Assembly (NCBI GenBank): GCA_017474515.1
Contig: JAFVHN010000111.1
Span: 1 to 36,291, forward strand
DNA length: 36,291 nt
From: Prevotella sp.
Lineage (GTDB): Bacteria; Bacteroidota; Bacteroidia; Bacteroidales; Bacteroidaceae
Reading direction: 5' to 3'
The position numbers and the translations under genes are program-made. The notes below the pieces were generated by a model. That model did no database searches and was not told the origin of the DNA. It worked only from the letters and a program-made list of their open reading frames with translations. Shown here in pieces: positions 7,656 through 15,561 of this stretch (positions are counted from its first letter, which is position 1; each line of letters begins with the position of its first letter).

Positions 7656-8561
7656 TCATTTAAGGAGCGCATTCTTTTCAATCGTCCAATCCTGACGCTT
7701 CAAAATTTCGCAGTTGTCGCCGACGAACATGGCGGCACCTTTCTTGTCGCCCTTCAGCTGCCAGTTGAGCCAGGCAAGGGCCACCACCGAAAATTCTCCG
7801 CCATGCGGCTGTCCGTAGGTTCCGCCATGACCCACAGGGTAATTGACGGCACAGGCCGGCACATGGTCAATGCGGTGGAAGTCATCCATGCCGTTGCCAT
7901 AGGCGATGTCTTTCTCGCCACCGAGGATATAGATGATTGACGAATGGATTTCCTTCAACTTCGACTTCGGCGGCATAGGCATTCCACCGACGGCGCTCGA
8001 CGCATTCTCATTGTTAAAAAGGCCGCTGTTGCACACCATGAGGGTTTTGATGCGCGGGTCGGCGCAGTTGTAGAGCGTTTGCAAGCCGCCGCACGACATG
8101 CCAGCCACGGCAATGTTCTCCAAGTCGATTTTCTGGTAATAAGGAGAATTTTTGTCGGCATTTTGAGCGAATGCCCAGTCGATGGATTCTATCTGCTGCT
8201 CGGTGGTTGACATGGGGCCGCGGTATCGTTCATCGTCCATGGGGATGTATCCCGTGGCCAACACGATGTAGCCGTAAGAGGCAATTTCGTTGAGGAACTT
8301 GTAGTGCTCATAGGGCGAGTTGGTGCAAGCCCCGTTGCCCCACACCAGGACGGGGAGCGCATTCTTCTTTCCGAAAGGCTTCAGGTCTTGCGGCACGAAA
8401 ATGGTGTGGGCCGGCAGCGACGCCTCTTCCTTCATGATGGCCTTGTAAGGCCCTTGTCCGCCGTCTTCCACCACGCGCTGTTTCTCTTCGGTTGTAAAAC
8501 TCATGCATGCGGCACTGGCCATCAGCAACAATGCCGCTCCGAAAAATGTCTTTGCTTTCAT
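7656..8561 (-). CDS. Exported alpha/beta hydrolase (esterase-like)
   Basis: A 301-residue alpha/beta-hydrolase-fold protein. An N-terminal signal (about 1-20) ends near SAAC, a weak lipobox, so it may be a lipoprotein or a cleaved periplasmic protein. The nucleophile elbow is GMSCG with Ser156. A candidate acid is Asp218 (GGEKDIAY), and candidate catalytic His residues lie in GHGGTYGQPHGG (244-255). An oxyanion-type motif WGNGACTNS (74-82) precedes the fold. The family includes dienelactone-hydrolase/PETase-like esterases. Its place next to the xylanase suggests action on ester-linked groups of plant polysaccharide, but this is inference: the genes are convergent, not co-transcribed. Confidence 0.8.
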   Translation of the reverse strand: MKAKTFFGAALLLMASAACMSFTTEEKQRVVEDGGQGPYKAIMKEEASLPAHTIFVPQDLKPFGKKNALPVLVWGNGACTNSPYEHYKFLNEIASYGYIVLATGYIPMDDERYRGPMSTTEQQIESIDWAFAQNADKNSPYYQKIDLENIAVAGMSCGGLQTLYNCADPRIKTLMVCNSGLFNNENASSAVGGMPMPPKSKLKEIHSSIIYILGGEKDIAYGNGMDDFHRIDHVPACAVNYPVGHGGTYGQPHGGEFSVVALAWLNWQLKGDKKGAAMFVGDNCEILKRQDWTIEKNALLK

Positions 8562-8603
8562 AATTGTAATGATTGATAATAAGTAATGAAATGATTTTCA
8601 GTG

Positions 8604-8633
8604 CAAAATTAGATATATTTTCCGAATTACAAG
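8604..8633 (-). promoter_or_regulatory. Promoter of the hydrolase gene
   Basis: On the minus strand CTTG (8633-8630), 18 nt, then TAATTTTG (8611-8604), about 43 nt before the ATG. The -7 box is good, the -33 box has one mismatch. Confidence 0.45.
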
Positions 8634-8728
8634 CAACTCGGAGAAAGGAATTTTGTATTCTTAAGAGGAAAGTTGAGAAAAAACTACGAATTATAAGAGT
8701 AGAATGATGATTTATGAAAAATTTTTCT

Positions 8729-8736
8729 TATTTTTG
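8729..8736 (+). promoter_or_regulatory. Candidate -7 box for aroB
   Basis: TATTTTTG lies about 97 nt before the aroB ATG; no matching -33 box is visible. The implied leader is about 90 nt. Confidence 0.35.
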
Positions 8737-8832
8737 CAGGCGGAAAAGCGTTTCGATGATTTTTGTGGTGGGTTGTGGTTTCTGACGAATCAGCCTGAAG
8801 CCCATCATTTATCAATATAAAGGTAGTTTGTT

Positions 8833-9891
8833 ATGGAGCAGAGAATTGTAATTTCAGGAAACTTGCAAAGCGACTTGGCCATGGCCATCGCAGAATGTGA
8901 GCACGACCGCATTTTCGTGCTTGCCGACGAAACTACTGCCGTTGCCTGCTGGCCGGCAGTAGAAAATGCCTTGTGCCTGCGAGGAGCAGAGCTGATCACC
9001 ATTGCCGCCGGCGACGAGCACAAGGGGCTTGAGAGCGTATGCCATGTTTGGGACCAGCTGCAATCGAAAGGGGCCACACGCCACTCGCTGCTCATCAACC
9101 TGGGCGGCGGCATGGTCACCGACCTGGGTGGCTTTGCGGCCTCCACCTTCAAGCGCGGCATCAATTTCATCAACATTCCAACCACCCTGTTGGCCATGGT
9201 CGATGCCAGCGTGGGCGGAAAGACCGGCATCAACTACGGTGGACTGAAAAATGAGATAGGCACGTTCTGCGATGCCAACATTGTCATTATCAGCACCCGG
9301 TGGCTGAAAACCCTCGACCGCGGGAACCTTCTCTCAGGATACGCCGAAATGCTGAAGCACGCGCTTATCAGTGACGAGAAAATGTGGTACGAACATGTCT
9401 CCATCGACTTCAACGGCCACCACCTCTACGAAAAATTGCAGCCAATGATTGGCGAAAGCATCAGGGTGAAAGAACGCATTGTTGAGGAAGACCCCCATGA
9501 ACGCGGGCTAAGGAAAGCCCTCAACCTGGGACATACCGTGGGGCACGCCTTCGAGAGCTTTGCCATGCTGAAGGGCGCACCGGTCCTCCACGGATATGCC
9601 GTGGCATGGGGCTTGGCTTGCGAGTTGTGGCTGAGCGCCGTGAAATGCGGATTTCCCACCGACCGCCTCCGGCAGACGGTCAGCTTCATCAAAGAGCACT
9701 ACGGCTCGCTGGCCATCAACTGCCGCCACTACGACGAACTTCTCTCACTGATGCGCCACGACAAGAAAAACACGTCGGGGAGCATCAACTTCACCCTGCT
9801 CGGAGGCATCGGCGACGTGCACATCAACCAAATCATAAGCGACGAGGACATCAAGTCGAGCCTTGACTTCTTTCAGGACAACTTCCTTTAA
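8833..9891 (+). CDS. aroB: 3-dehydroquinate synthase
   Basis: A 352-residue cytoplasmic enzyme that converts DAHP to 3-dehydroquinate in the shikimate pathway, using NAD and a divalent metal. The NAD-binding region is INLGGGMVTDLGGF (88-101), and the family signature IPTTLLAMVDASVGGKTGIN (115-134) is complete. Predicted zinc ligands are Glu172 (GYAEMLKH), His234 (LNLGHTVGH) and His253 (LHGYAV). Length is normal for AroB. The gene is monocistronic here, with its stop only 3 bp from that of the convergent PAP2 gene. Confidence 0.95.
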   Translation: MEQRIVISGNLQSDLAMAIAECEHDRIFVLADETTAVACWPAVENALCLRGAELITIAAGDEHKGLESVCHVWDQLQSKGATRHSLLINLGGGMVTDLGGFAASTFKRGINFINIPTTLLAMVDASVGGKTGINYGGLKNEIGTFCDANIVIISTRWLKTLDRGNLLSGYAEMLKHALISDEKMWYEHVSIDFNGHHLYEKLQPMIGESIRVKERIVEEDPHERGLRKALNLGHTVGHAFESFAMLKGAPVLHGYAVAWGLACELWLSAVKCGFPTDRLRQTVSFIKEHYGSLAINCRHYDELLSLMRHDKKNTSGSINFTLLGGIGDVHINQIISDEDIKSSLDFFQDNFL

Positions 9892-9894
9892 GAA

Positions 9895-10464
9895 CTAAAA
9901 AACCACGTTGAAGGCGAACGACTGCGGCGCGACGGCCACTTGGCAACTACCGCTGCTCTTTTTCAGCAAATGTTTACCAAGGAAATAAGAAAACTCGGTG
10001 GAAAGGATGCCGATGGCTGCTCCGGCGCACACATCTTCCCACTCGTGACGGTTACGGCGCAGGCGGTCGGCAGCGGTGACTCCCGCCACGGCATAGCCCG
10101 CCACGGAAATCCAAGGCGACACACGGCCGTACTCCTTGTGCAACAAATGGGCACCCGAAAAGGCGAACGAAGTATGCCCCGAAGGGAAGGCGCGGTGGTC
10201 GGTGCCGTCGGGACGCTCCTTGCTCACCGACTGTTTCAGGCCATAAGTGACGGCGACTGTAACCAACGTGGAAACTCCGGCATGGAAAAAGAAGTCGCGG
10301 GTTGTGCTACGGCTTTCAACGCCACACGCCTTCATGCCCACCGCCGCCGTCAGCGGCACAAAGCGCAGCACGTCGTCAATGCCGTCGCCATGGTAGGCCT
10401 TCTGCGCCGACGCCGTTGTTGCACAGAGAAAAATGAAGAAAAAAGCAGCGGCAAGTGTTCGCAT
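9895..10464 (-). CDS. Exported PAP2-family phosphatase
   Basis: A 189-residue type 2 phosphatidic acid phosphatase-like protein. The three family motifs are present: KQSVSKERP (K-x6-RP), FPSGHTS, and DRLRRNRHEWED (R-x5-H-x3-D, with Asp in place of the usual Ser before the Arg). An N-terminal hydrophobic stretch ending in ASA-QK looks like a signal peptide; two or three further hydrophobic segments follow. Likely substrates are lipid phosphates or undecaprenyl pyrophosphate at the envelope, but this cannot be decided here. The start used is ATG 10464; an in-frame codon two triplets upstream is TTG. Confidence 0.88.
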   Translation of the reverse strand: MRTLAAAFFFIFLCATTASAQKAYHGDGIDDVLRFVPLTAAVGMKACGVESRSTTRDFFFHAGVSTLVTVAVTYGLKQSVSKERPDGTDHRAFPSGHTSFAFSGAHLLHKEYGRVSPWISVAGYAVAGVTAADRLRRNRHEWEDVCAGAAIGILSTEFSYFLGKHLLKKSSGSCQVAVAPQSFAFNVVF

Positions 10465-10480
10465 CTTCAACTTTTTGCTG

Positions 10481-10512
10481 CAAAGGTAAGTAAAATAAAC
10501 TTAATACGGAAA
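10481..10512 (-). promoter_or_regulatory. Candidate promoter of the PAP2 gene
   Basis: TACCTTTG on the minus strand (10488-10481), with TTTC 20 nt upstream (10512-10509) as a weak -33 box. The -7 box lies 17 nt before ATG 10464. Confidence 0.4.
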
Positions 10513-10563
10513 TAAAAGGCTTAAAGTCCACAATATTTCACAATAACTCACATTATTATAATA

Positions 10564-10673
10564 GATTCAGAATGATTTACCAATAAGTAAAGGCTGACAA
10601 CCTCGTAACTAAATTGGCAGAAAAGCGAACGACAGGGGCTTTGGCATGATGTTTGTAAGTAACATTCTGAATC
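10564..10673. promoter_or_regulatory. Paired palindromic sites upstream of clpC
   Basis: GATTCAGAATG (10564-10574) and its exact complement CATTCTGAATC (10663-10673) flank the promoter region. Each contains a 9-nt palindrome (ATTC-A/T-GAAT), so they look like two binding sites of one dimeric regulator with centres 99 bp apart. The upstream site is near -98 and the downstream site covers the predicted start of transcription. Confidence 0.4.
10642..10657 (+). promoter_or_regulatory. Sigma-54-like promoter of clpC
   Basis: TGGCATGATGTTTGTA matches the sigma-54 consensus TGGCAYR-N4-TTGCW at every fixed position except the C of the -12 GC. Transcription would start near 10667, giving a leader of about 25-30 nt. 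Rests on sequence only; no rpoN gene is in the window. Confidence 0.45.
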
Positions 10674-10695
10674 ATTGAACAAAAAAGGGATGAAT

Positions 10696-13254
10696 ATGAA
10701 GAATCAATTTTCACCAAATGTGTCGCAGGTCTTGGCTTTCAGCCGTGAAGAGGCTGAGCGCCTGTGCAGCCATTCGGTGGGGCCGGAGCATTTGTTGCTC
10801 GGGCTGATGAGGGCCAAGAGCGGACCGGTGAGGAAAGCTTTTGACGACTTCGACATCAATTTGCAGATGTTGAAGTCGGCCTTGGAGATGAAAGTGAGGG
10901 AGGACGACTTCATAAGCGCCACCACAACCACCGAACTGGTATTGAACGAAAAAGCCAGCAACATATTGAAGCTGGCCGTACTTGAGGCACGGCTGCAGAC
11001 CAAGCAAATGGTTGACGTGCAGCACCTGCTGCTGGCCATACTGCACGACCAGATGAATAACGGAGCAAAAGAAATACTTGAAACGAACAATATGAACTAC
11101 GAAGACGTACTGACATATTTCATGCATGACAAAAAACTTGCCGAAACCAAAGACGGCATGAACCTCAGCGACGAGGAAGAAGTGGACGACGAAGACGTGA
11201 CCGGCAACGAGCAGGGACAAGGTGCCCAGGCTCAGGGAACCGCCGTGCGGCAGAAGAAGGGCGAGGGGAAAACTCCGGTGCTCGACAACTTCAGCACTGA
11301 CCTCACGCAGGCTGCACTGTTGGGGAAACTCGACCCCGTGGTGGGACGCGAGAAAGAAATTCAACGCGTTACCGAAATCCTCTGCCGCAGGAAAAAGAAC
11401 AACCCCATCCTCATCGGTGAGCCCGGTGTGGGAAAAAGCGCCATCGTGGAAGGGCTGGCGCAGAGGATTGCCCTCAAGCACACCTCACCCGTACTCTTCA
11501 ACAAACGGCTGGTGAGCCTCGACATGACCGCCATCGTGGCCGGAACGAAATACAGGGGGCAGTTTGAGGAAAGGCTGAAAGCACTCATCCGCGAACTGGA
11601 AACCAATCCCAACATCATTGTCTTCATGGACGAAGTACACACCATTATCGGTGCCGGCGGCGCTCCCGGCTCCATGGATGCCGCAAACATCCTGAAGCCG
11701 GCACTGGCCAGGGGCGGCATACAGTGCATCGGTGCCACCACGCTCGACGAGTACCGCAATTCCATTGAGAAGGACGGGGCACTCGAAAGACGTTTCCAGA
11801 AAGTCATGGTGGAGCCAACCACTGCAGAGGAAACAACCGAAATACTGCATAACATCAAGGAAAGATATGAGGCCCATCACCACGTTACCTATACCGAAGA
11901 TGCCATTATGGCGTGTGTCAAACTGACAGAAAGGTATGTGACCGACCGTTTCTTCCCCGACAAGGCCATCGATGCCATGGACGAGGTGGGCTCCAAGGTT
12001 CACTTGCAACATGCCAGCATGCCACCGGAAATGGACGAGACCGAAAAGGAACTGGCCGAAGTGAAGGAGAAAAAACAGATGGCCGTGAAAAAACAAAACT
12101 TTGAACTGGCTGCCGCTTACCGCGACAAACAGGTGAACCTGGAGGAAAAACTCAGGAACATCCAGAAAGAATGGGAAAAAGGTGATGAAACGTCGCGCGA
12201 ACAGGTAACAGAAAAAGAAGTGGCCGAAGTGGTGTCAACGATGACGGGCATTCCCGTTCAACGCATGGCGGAAGCCGAAAGCGTAAGACTGAAAAACATG
12301 GCCGCCGAACTAAAGTCGGAAGTCATCGCGCAGGATGCCGCCATCGAGAAAATGGTGAAAAGCATTCAGCGCAACCGCATCGGACTGAAAGACCCCAACC
12401 ACCCCATCGGCGTTTTTATGTTCCTCGGTCCAACTGGCGTGGGCAAAACCTATCTGGCCAAGAAACTCGCCGAGCAGATGTTCGGCAGCGGCGACGCGCT
12501 TATTCGCATAGACATGAGCGAATATAGCGAGAGCTTCAACACCTCAAGACTGGTGGGAGCGCCTCCGGGTTATGTGGGATATGAAGAGGGCGGACAACTA
12601 ACTGAAAGGGTGCGCCGCCACCCCTACTCCATCGTCTTGCTCGACGAAATAGAGAAAGCCCACGGCAATGTGTTCAACATGTTGCTGCAAGTGCTCGACG
12701 AAGGCCGACTCACCGACGGCAACGGAAGGCTGGTGGACTTCAGAAACACCGTCATCATCATGACATCCAATGCCGGCACGCGTCAGCTGAAAGAGTTCGG
12801 GCGCGGATTGGGCTTCAACGCCTCACACATGGGGCTGGTGGCCAACGAGAAAGACAAGGAATATGCCCGCAGCATCATCCAGAAAAGCCTCAGCAAACAG
12901 TTTGCACCGGAATTTCTCAACAGGCTCGACGAAATCATCACCTTCGACCAGTTGGACCTCACGGCTATTAAGAAAATTGTAAACATCGAGTTGAAAGGCC
13001 TCTACAAACGGGTGAAAGACCTGGGCTATGACCTGCAGGTGACGGAAGAAGCCAAGGAACTGGTGGCCACTAAGGGCTATGACGTGCAATTTGGTGCAAG
13101 GCCACTGAAACGCGCCATTCAGACCTATATCGAGGACGGCGTTTGCGAGAAGTTGCTGGCCGACGAGTTGCAACCGGGCGACACCATTCTTGTGGAAAAA
13201 CATCCCGAAAAAGAAGAACTGATATTCAGCACGCCACAGCCTGCTGAAGCGTAA
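10696..13254 (+). CDS. clpC: ClpC-type Clp ATPase
   Basis: An 852-residue Hsp100 unfoldase that feeds substrates to ClpP. Order: Clp N-domain repeats (about 1-145), an acidic linker, AAA-1 with Walker A GEPGVGKS (241-248) and Walker B IIVFMDE (307-313), a coiled middle domain with a UVR-like motif (about 452-500), AAA-2 with Walker A GPTGVGKT (580-587) and Walker B IVLLDE, then the D2-small domain. The short middle domain marks ClpC rather than ClpB. The ATG at 10696 gives MKNQFSPNVSQ, aligning with known ClpC N-termini; ATG 10690 is an alternative, and a longer form would need TTG 10675. A terminator follows closely. Confidence 0.93.
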   Translation: MKNQFSPNVSQVLAFSREEAERLCSHSVGPEHLLLGLMRAKSGPVRKAFDDFDINLQMLKSALEMKVREDDFISATTTTELVLNEKASNILKLAVLEARLQTKQMVDVQHLLLAILHDQMNNGAKEILETNNMNYEDVLTYFMHDKKLAETKDGMNLSDEEEVDDEDVTGNEQGQGAQAQGTAVRQKKGEGKTPVLDNFSTDLTQAALLGKLDPVVGREKEIQRVTEILCRRKKNNPILIGEPGVGKSAIVEGLAQRIALKHTSPVLFNKRLVSLDMTAIVAGTKYRGQFEERLKALIRELETNPNIIVFMDEVHTIIGAGGAPGSMDAANILKPALARGGIQCIGATTLDEYRNSIEKDGALERRFQKVMVEPTTAEETTEILHNIKERYEAHHHVTYTEDAIMACVKLTERYVTDRFFPDKAIDAMDEVGSKVHLQHASMPPEMDETEKELAEVKEKKQMAVKKQNFELAAAYRDKQVNLEEKLRNIQKEWEKGDETSREQVTEKEVAEVVSTMTGIPVQRMAEAESVRLKNMAAELKSEVIAQDAAIEKMVKSIQRNRIGLKDPNHPIGVFMFLGPTGVGKTYLAKKLAEQMFGSGDALIRIDMSEYSESFNTSRLVGAPPGYVGYEEGGQLTERVRRHPYSIVLLDEIEKAHGNVFNMLLQVLDEGRLTDGNGRLVDFRNTVIIMTSNAGTRQLKEFGRGLGFNASHMGLVANEKDKEYARSIIQKSLSKQFAPEFLNRLDEIITFDQLDLTAIKKIVNIELKGLYKRVKDLGYDLQVTEEAKELVATKGYDVQFGARPLKRAIQTYIEDGVCEKLLADELQPGDTILVEKHPEKEELIFSTPQPAEA

Positions 13255-13270
13255 AGAACAAACAGACAAC

Positions 13271-13325
13271 AAGCCCGGCTTACAGAAGCGACAACCTTTG
13301 TCCCTCCGTGAGCCGGGCTTTTTTG
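13271..13325. terminator. Bidirectional intrinsic terminator
   Basis: AAGCCCGGCT (13271-13280) pairs with AGCCGGGCTT (13311-13320), followed by a T run; the plus strand serves clpC and the complementary strand could serve the acid-sugar kinase operon. The loop is long (30 nt). Confidence 0.75.
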
Positions 13326-13327
13326 TG

Positions 13328-14470
13328 TTATAACAGCCACTGCCCTATCGTCCCCCAAGCGTAACTGCCGGGTTTCAAGATAAGGCGAAGAGGCTTTTCT
13401 TTCCAAGTAGTACAAAGGGCCACCACGCCTGGCGAAAGCTCGCCTTCCACTTTGAAGGATGTCAGGCGGGCATGATGCAGAATGGCGAATGCCGTGGCAC
13501 CACCTTCCACCACCATGGTGTGATAAAGGCCAGTGTGAAGTACTTCAATGGCGGCATGAGCCATTATCTCACGAAGACGCACCGCATAGCTGCGTCCCAT
13601 CACGGGTTTGGAACCGATGGCTATGGCAAAGGAGTTTCCATTTAAGGCATGAAGGGCCAAACTGTTAATCCAACGGTCAGCACAGGCACCATGGAAAACG
13701 TCTTCCGGCATTTCAAAAGTAAAGAGCGAAGAGGGAAGATTGAAAAAAGTGCTTCCACAAACCACAAACGTCCCATGTTGCAAGTTGGGAAGAGAGGGCA
13801 TGGCAGAGCGAGACCGGCAACTTGTAAATACGGAGGAAAGCAAAGCATCGAAAAAGTCGGCACCACCCGCTAAAAGGGTGTCGTTACGGGCTTTCAACAG
13901 TTGCACTCGCACATCATCGATTGAAGAAGCATCGGCCACACAAATACCATCTGCAAGGGGTTGCGACAATGAAAGGCAACAACAACCTGGCAGGATGTCG
14001 GCAACAAAAGAACTGGTAGCCGGAAATTCAGGGTCATGGCCAAAGGGCGTTTCATTCAGCGGCACTCCGTCAATGGTATAGATGCCGTCCGCCACCCTGC
14101 GCCCCTTGGAAGGATTTTGTGGCAACAAAAGAGAAGAAGGCGCATGGAAAATTTCCATGAGCACTGATAACTCCACAACGATATGGCCGCGCAAGGCAGA
14201 GTCGGTTTTCTTGAAAAAAAGGAAGGAAGAAAAAGAACTAAGCAAAACGGTCGCCATACGTTTTACCGTGGCCACTGCCTCTTCGTTGGTCATGGAACGG
14301 GTGTCGGTGGCGACAATGAGCACGTCAACATCTTCTTTTAATGTGCAATCCACCTCAGAAGACAAGGCATTAAACACCACCCTAAGCCCATGGCGCCAAG
14401 CAATGCCGGCCATTTCGGCGGCACCCGTCAGGTCGTCCGCCATAACGACAACCAGCCGCTTTTCTCTCAT
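13328..14470 (-). CDS. Four-carbon acid sugar kinase (DUF1537 family)
   Basis: A 380-residue kinase of the DUF1537/OtnK-DtnK family, which phosphorylates four-carbon acid sugars such as threonate or erythronate at C4. The N-terminal motif ADDLTGAAE (11-19) and KKTDSALRGH (87-96) form the sugar-acid site; near the C-terminus GGATA and LKPGSYAWG match the nucleotide-binding GGxT and K-x-G-x-x-G region. Its ATG overlaps the pdxA stop by 4 bases (ATGA), so the two are surely co-translated. In characterised pathways a DUF1537 kinase plus a PdxA2 enzyme turn D-threonate into dihydroxyacetone phosphate and CO2. The segment around residues 242-252 is encoded by a low-complexity tract like the heptamer arrays. 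Confidence 0.85.
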   Translation of the reverse strand: MREKRLVVVMADDLTGAAEMAGIAWRHGLRVVFNALSSEVDCTLKEDVDVLIVATDTRSMTNEEAVATVKRMATVLLSSFSSFLFFKKTDSALRGHIVVELSVLMEIFHAPSSLLLPQNPSKGRRVADGIYTIDGVPLNETPFGHDPEFPATSSFVADILPGCCCLSLSQPLADGICVADASSIDDVRVQLLKARNDTLLAGGADFFDALLSSVFTSCRSRSAMPSLPNLQHGTFVVCGSTFFNLPSSLFTFEMPEDVFHGACADRWINSLALHALNGNSFAIAIGSKPVMGRSYAVRLREIMAHAAIEVLHTGLYHTMVVEGGATAFAILHHARLTSFKVEGELSPGVVALCTTWKEKPLRLILKPGSYAWGTIGQWLL

Positions 14471-15495
14471 TTCTTACGATGAAGTGCCATGCGCACGGCA
14501 TAGCTGATGGAAAGCAGGAGCGCATCGGGAGAGGCCACGCCGCGCCCTGCCACGTCGAAGGCGGTGCCATGGTCCACGCTGACTCGAATGATGGGCAGTC
14601 CCAGCGTGATGTTCACGCCCTTTGCCGCCGTCATCTGTCCTGTTTCCTGGTCCCATTGGAAGCCAACCACCTTAAATGGAATGTGCCCTTGGTCGTGATA
14701 CATGGCCACGCATCCGTCGTATTTCCCGCACCGCGCTTTTGCAAAAAGGGTGTCAGGCGGCACGGGACCTTCCACAATCATTCCTCGCTTCCGTAGTTCC
14801 TCTACGGCAGGTGCAATCTCGCGCTCCTCCTCCCATCCGAAGAGTCCTCCGTCGCTGGCATGGGGGTTTAGGCCGGCAATGCCTATGCGTGGCTGCTCAA
14901 TGCCAAATTGCCGGCAGGCATCGTCAATGAGTTCTGCCACCTCAATGATGCGTGCTTTCTTCACGCGGTCGCAGGCCTCCCTGAGCGACACATGCGTTGA
15001 CACATGAATGACGCGCAGGAAGTCGTCGGCCAGCAGCATGGCGTATTTCTTGGTATGGGTGAAATGGGCATAGATTTCGGTATGTCCGTCGAAATGATGT
15101 CCGGCCAGATGGAGGGCTTCCTTGTTGAGTGGAGCCGTCACCGTGGCATCCACTTCGCCGCTCATGGCCAGTTCAATGGCTTTCACCACACTCACGAATG
15201 CGGCATTTCCGCATTGTGCCTGCACTTGTCCTGGCACGAACGTTGTCATATCAACACAGTCGAGATGGAGCACATCAATGGTGCCATGCTCAAAACGTGC
15301 CTCATCCACGCTGGCAATGGAACGCACATTCAACGGGGCGTTCATCATCTCCACCGCCCACTGCATCACCCGGGCGTCACCGGTGACCAGAGGACGACAC
15401 ACTTGGTAAGTAGAAGCCAACGACAGGGACTTCACAATGATTTCCGGGCCGATGCCGGCCGGGTCGCCCATGGTAATTGCTATGATTGGGAGCAT
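14467..15495 (-). CDS. pdxA: PdxA-family 4-phosphohydroxy-acid dehydrogenase (probably PdxA2)
   Basis: A 342-residue NAD-dependent dehydrogenase of the PdxA family. Visible are GDPAGIGPEI (10-19) near the N-terminus, the GHTEIYA metal/phosphate motif, and HDQGHIPFK with another metal-ligand His. PdxA proper oxidises 4-phosphohydroxy-L-threonine in vitamin B6 synthesis; PdxA2 paralogues oxidise and decarboxylate 4-phospho-threonate or -erythronate to dihydroxyacetone phosphate. The overlap with a DUF1537 kinase, the transporter just upstream and the lack of pdxJ nearby favour the catabolic role. The sequence alone does not separate the two functions. Confidence 0.88.
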   Translation of the reverse strand: MLPIIAITMGDPAGIGPEIIVKSLSLASTYQVCRPLVTGDARVMQWAVEMMNAPLNVRSIASVDEARFEHGTIDVLHLDCVDMTTFVPGQVQAQCGNAAFVSVVKAIELAMSGEVDATVTAPLNKEALHLAGHHFDGHTEIYAHFTHTKKYAMLLADDFLRVIHVSTHVSLREACDRVKKARIIEVAELIDDACRQFGIEQPRIGIAGLNPHASDGGLFGWEEEREIAPAVEELRKRGMIVEGPVPPDTLFAKARCGKYDGCVAMYHDQGHIPFKVVGFQWDQETGQMTAAKGVNITLGLPIIRVSVDHGTAFDVAGRGVASPDALLLSISYAVRMALHRKK

Positions 15496-15561
15496 TTTTA
15501 TCTCATTTTTAAGACCATGTCCCCCTCACTTTAAATGTACTCGGAGTGAGGGAGGCGGCCT

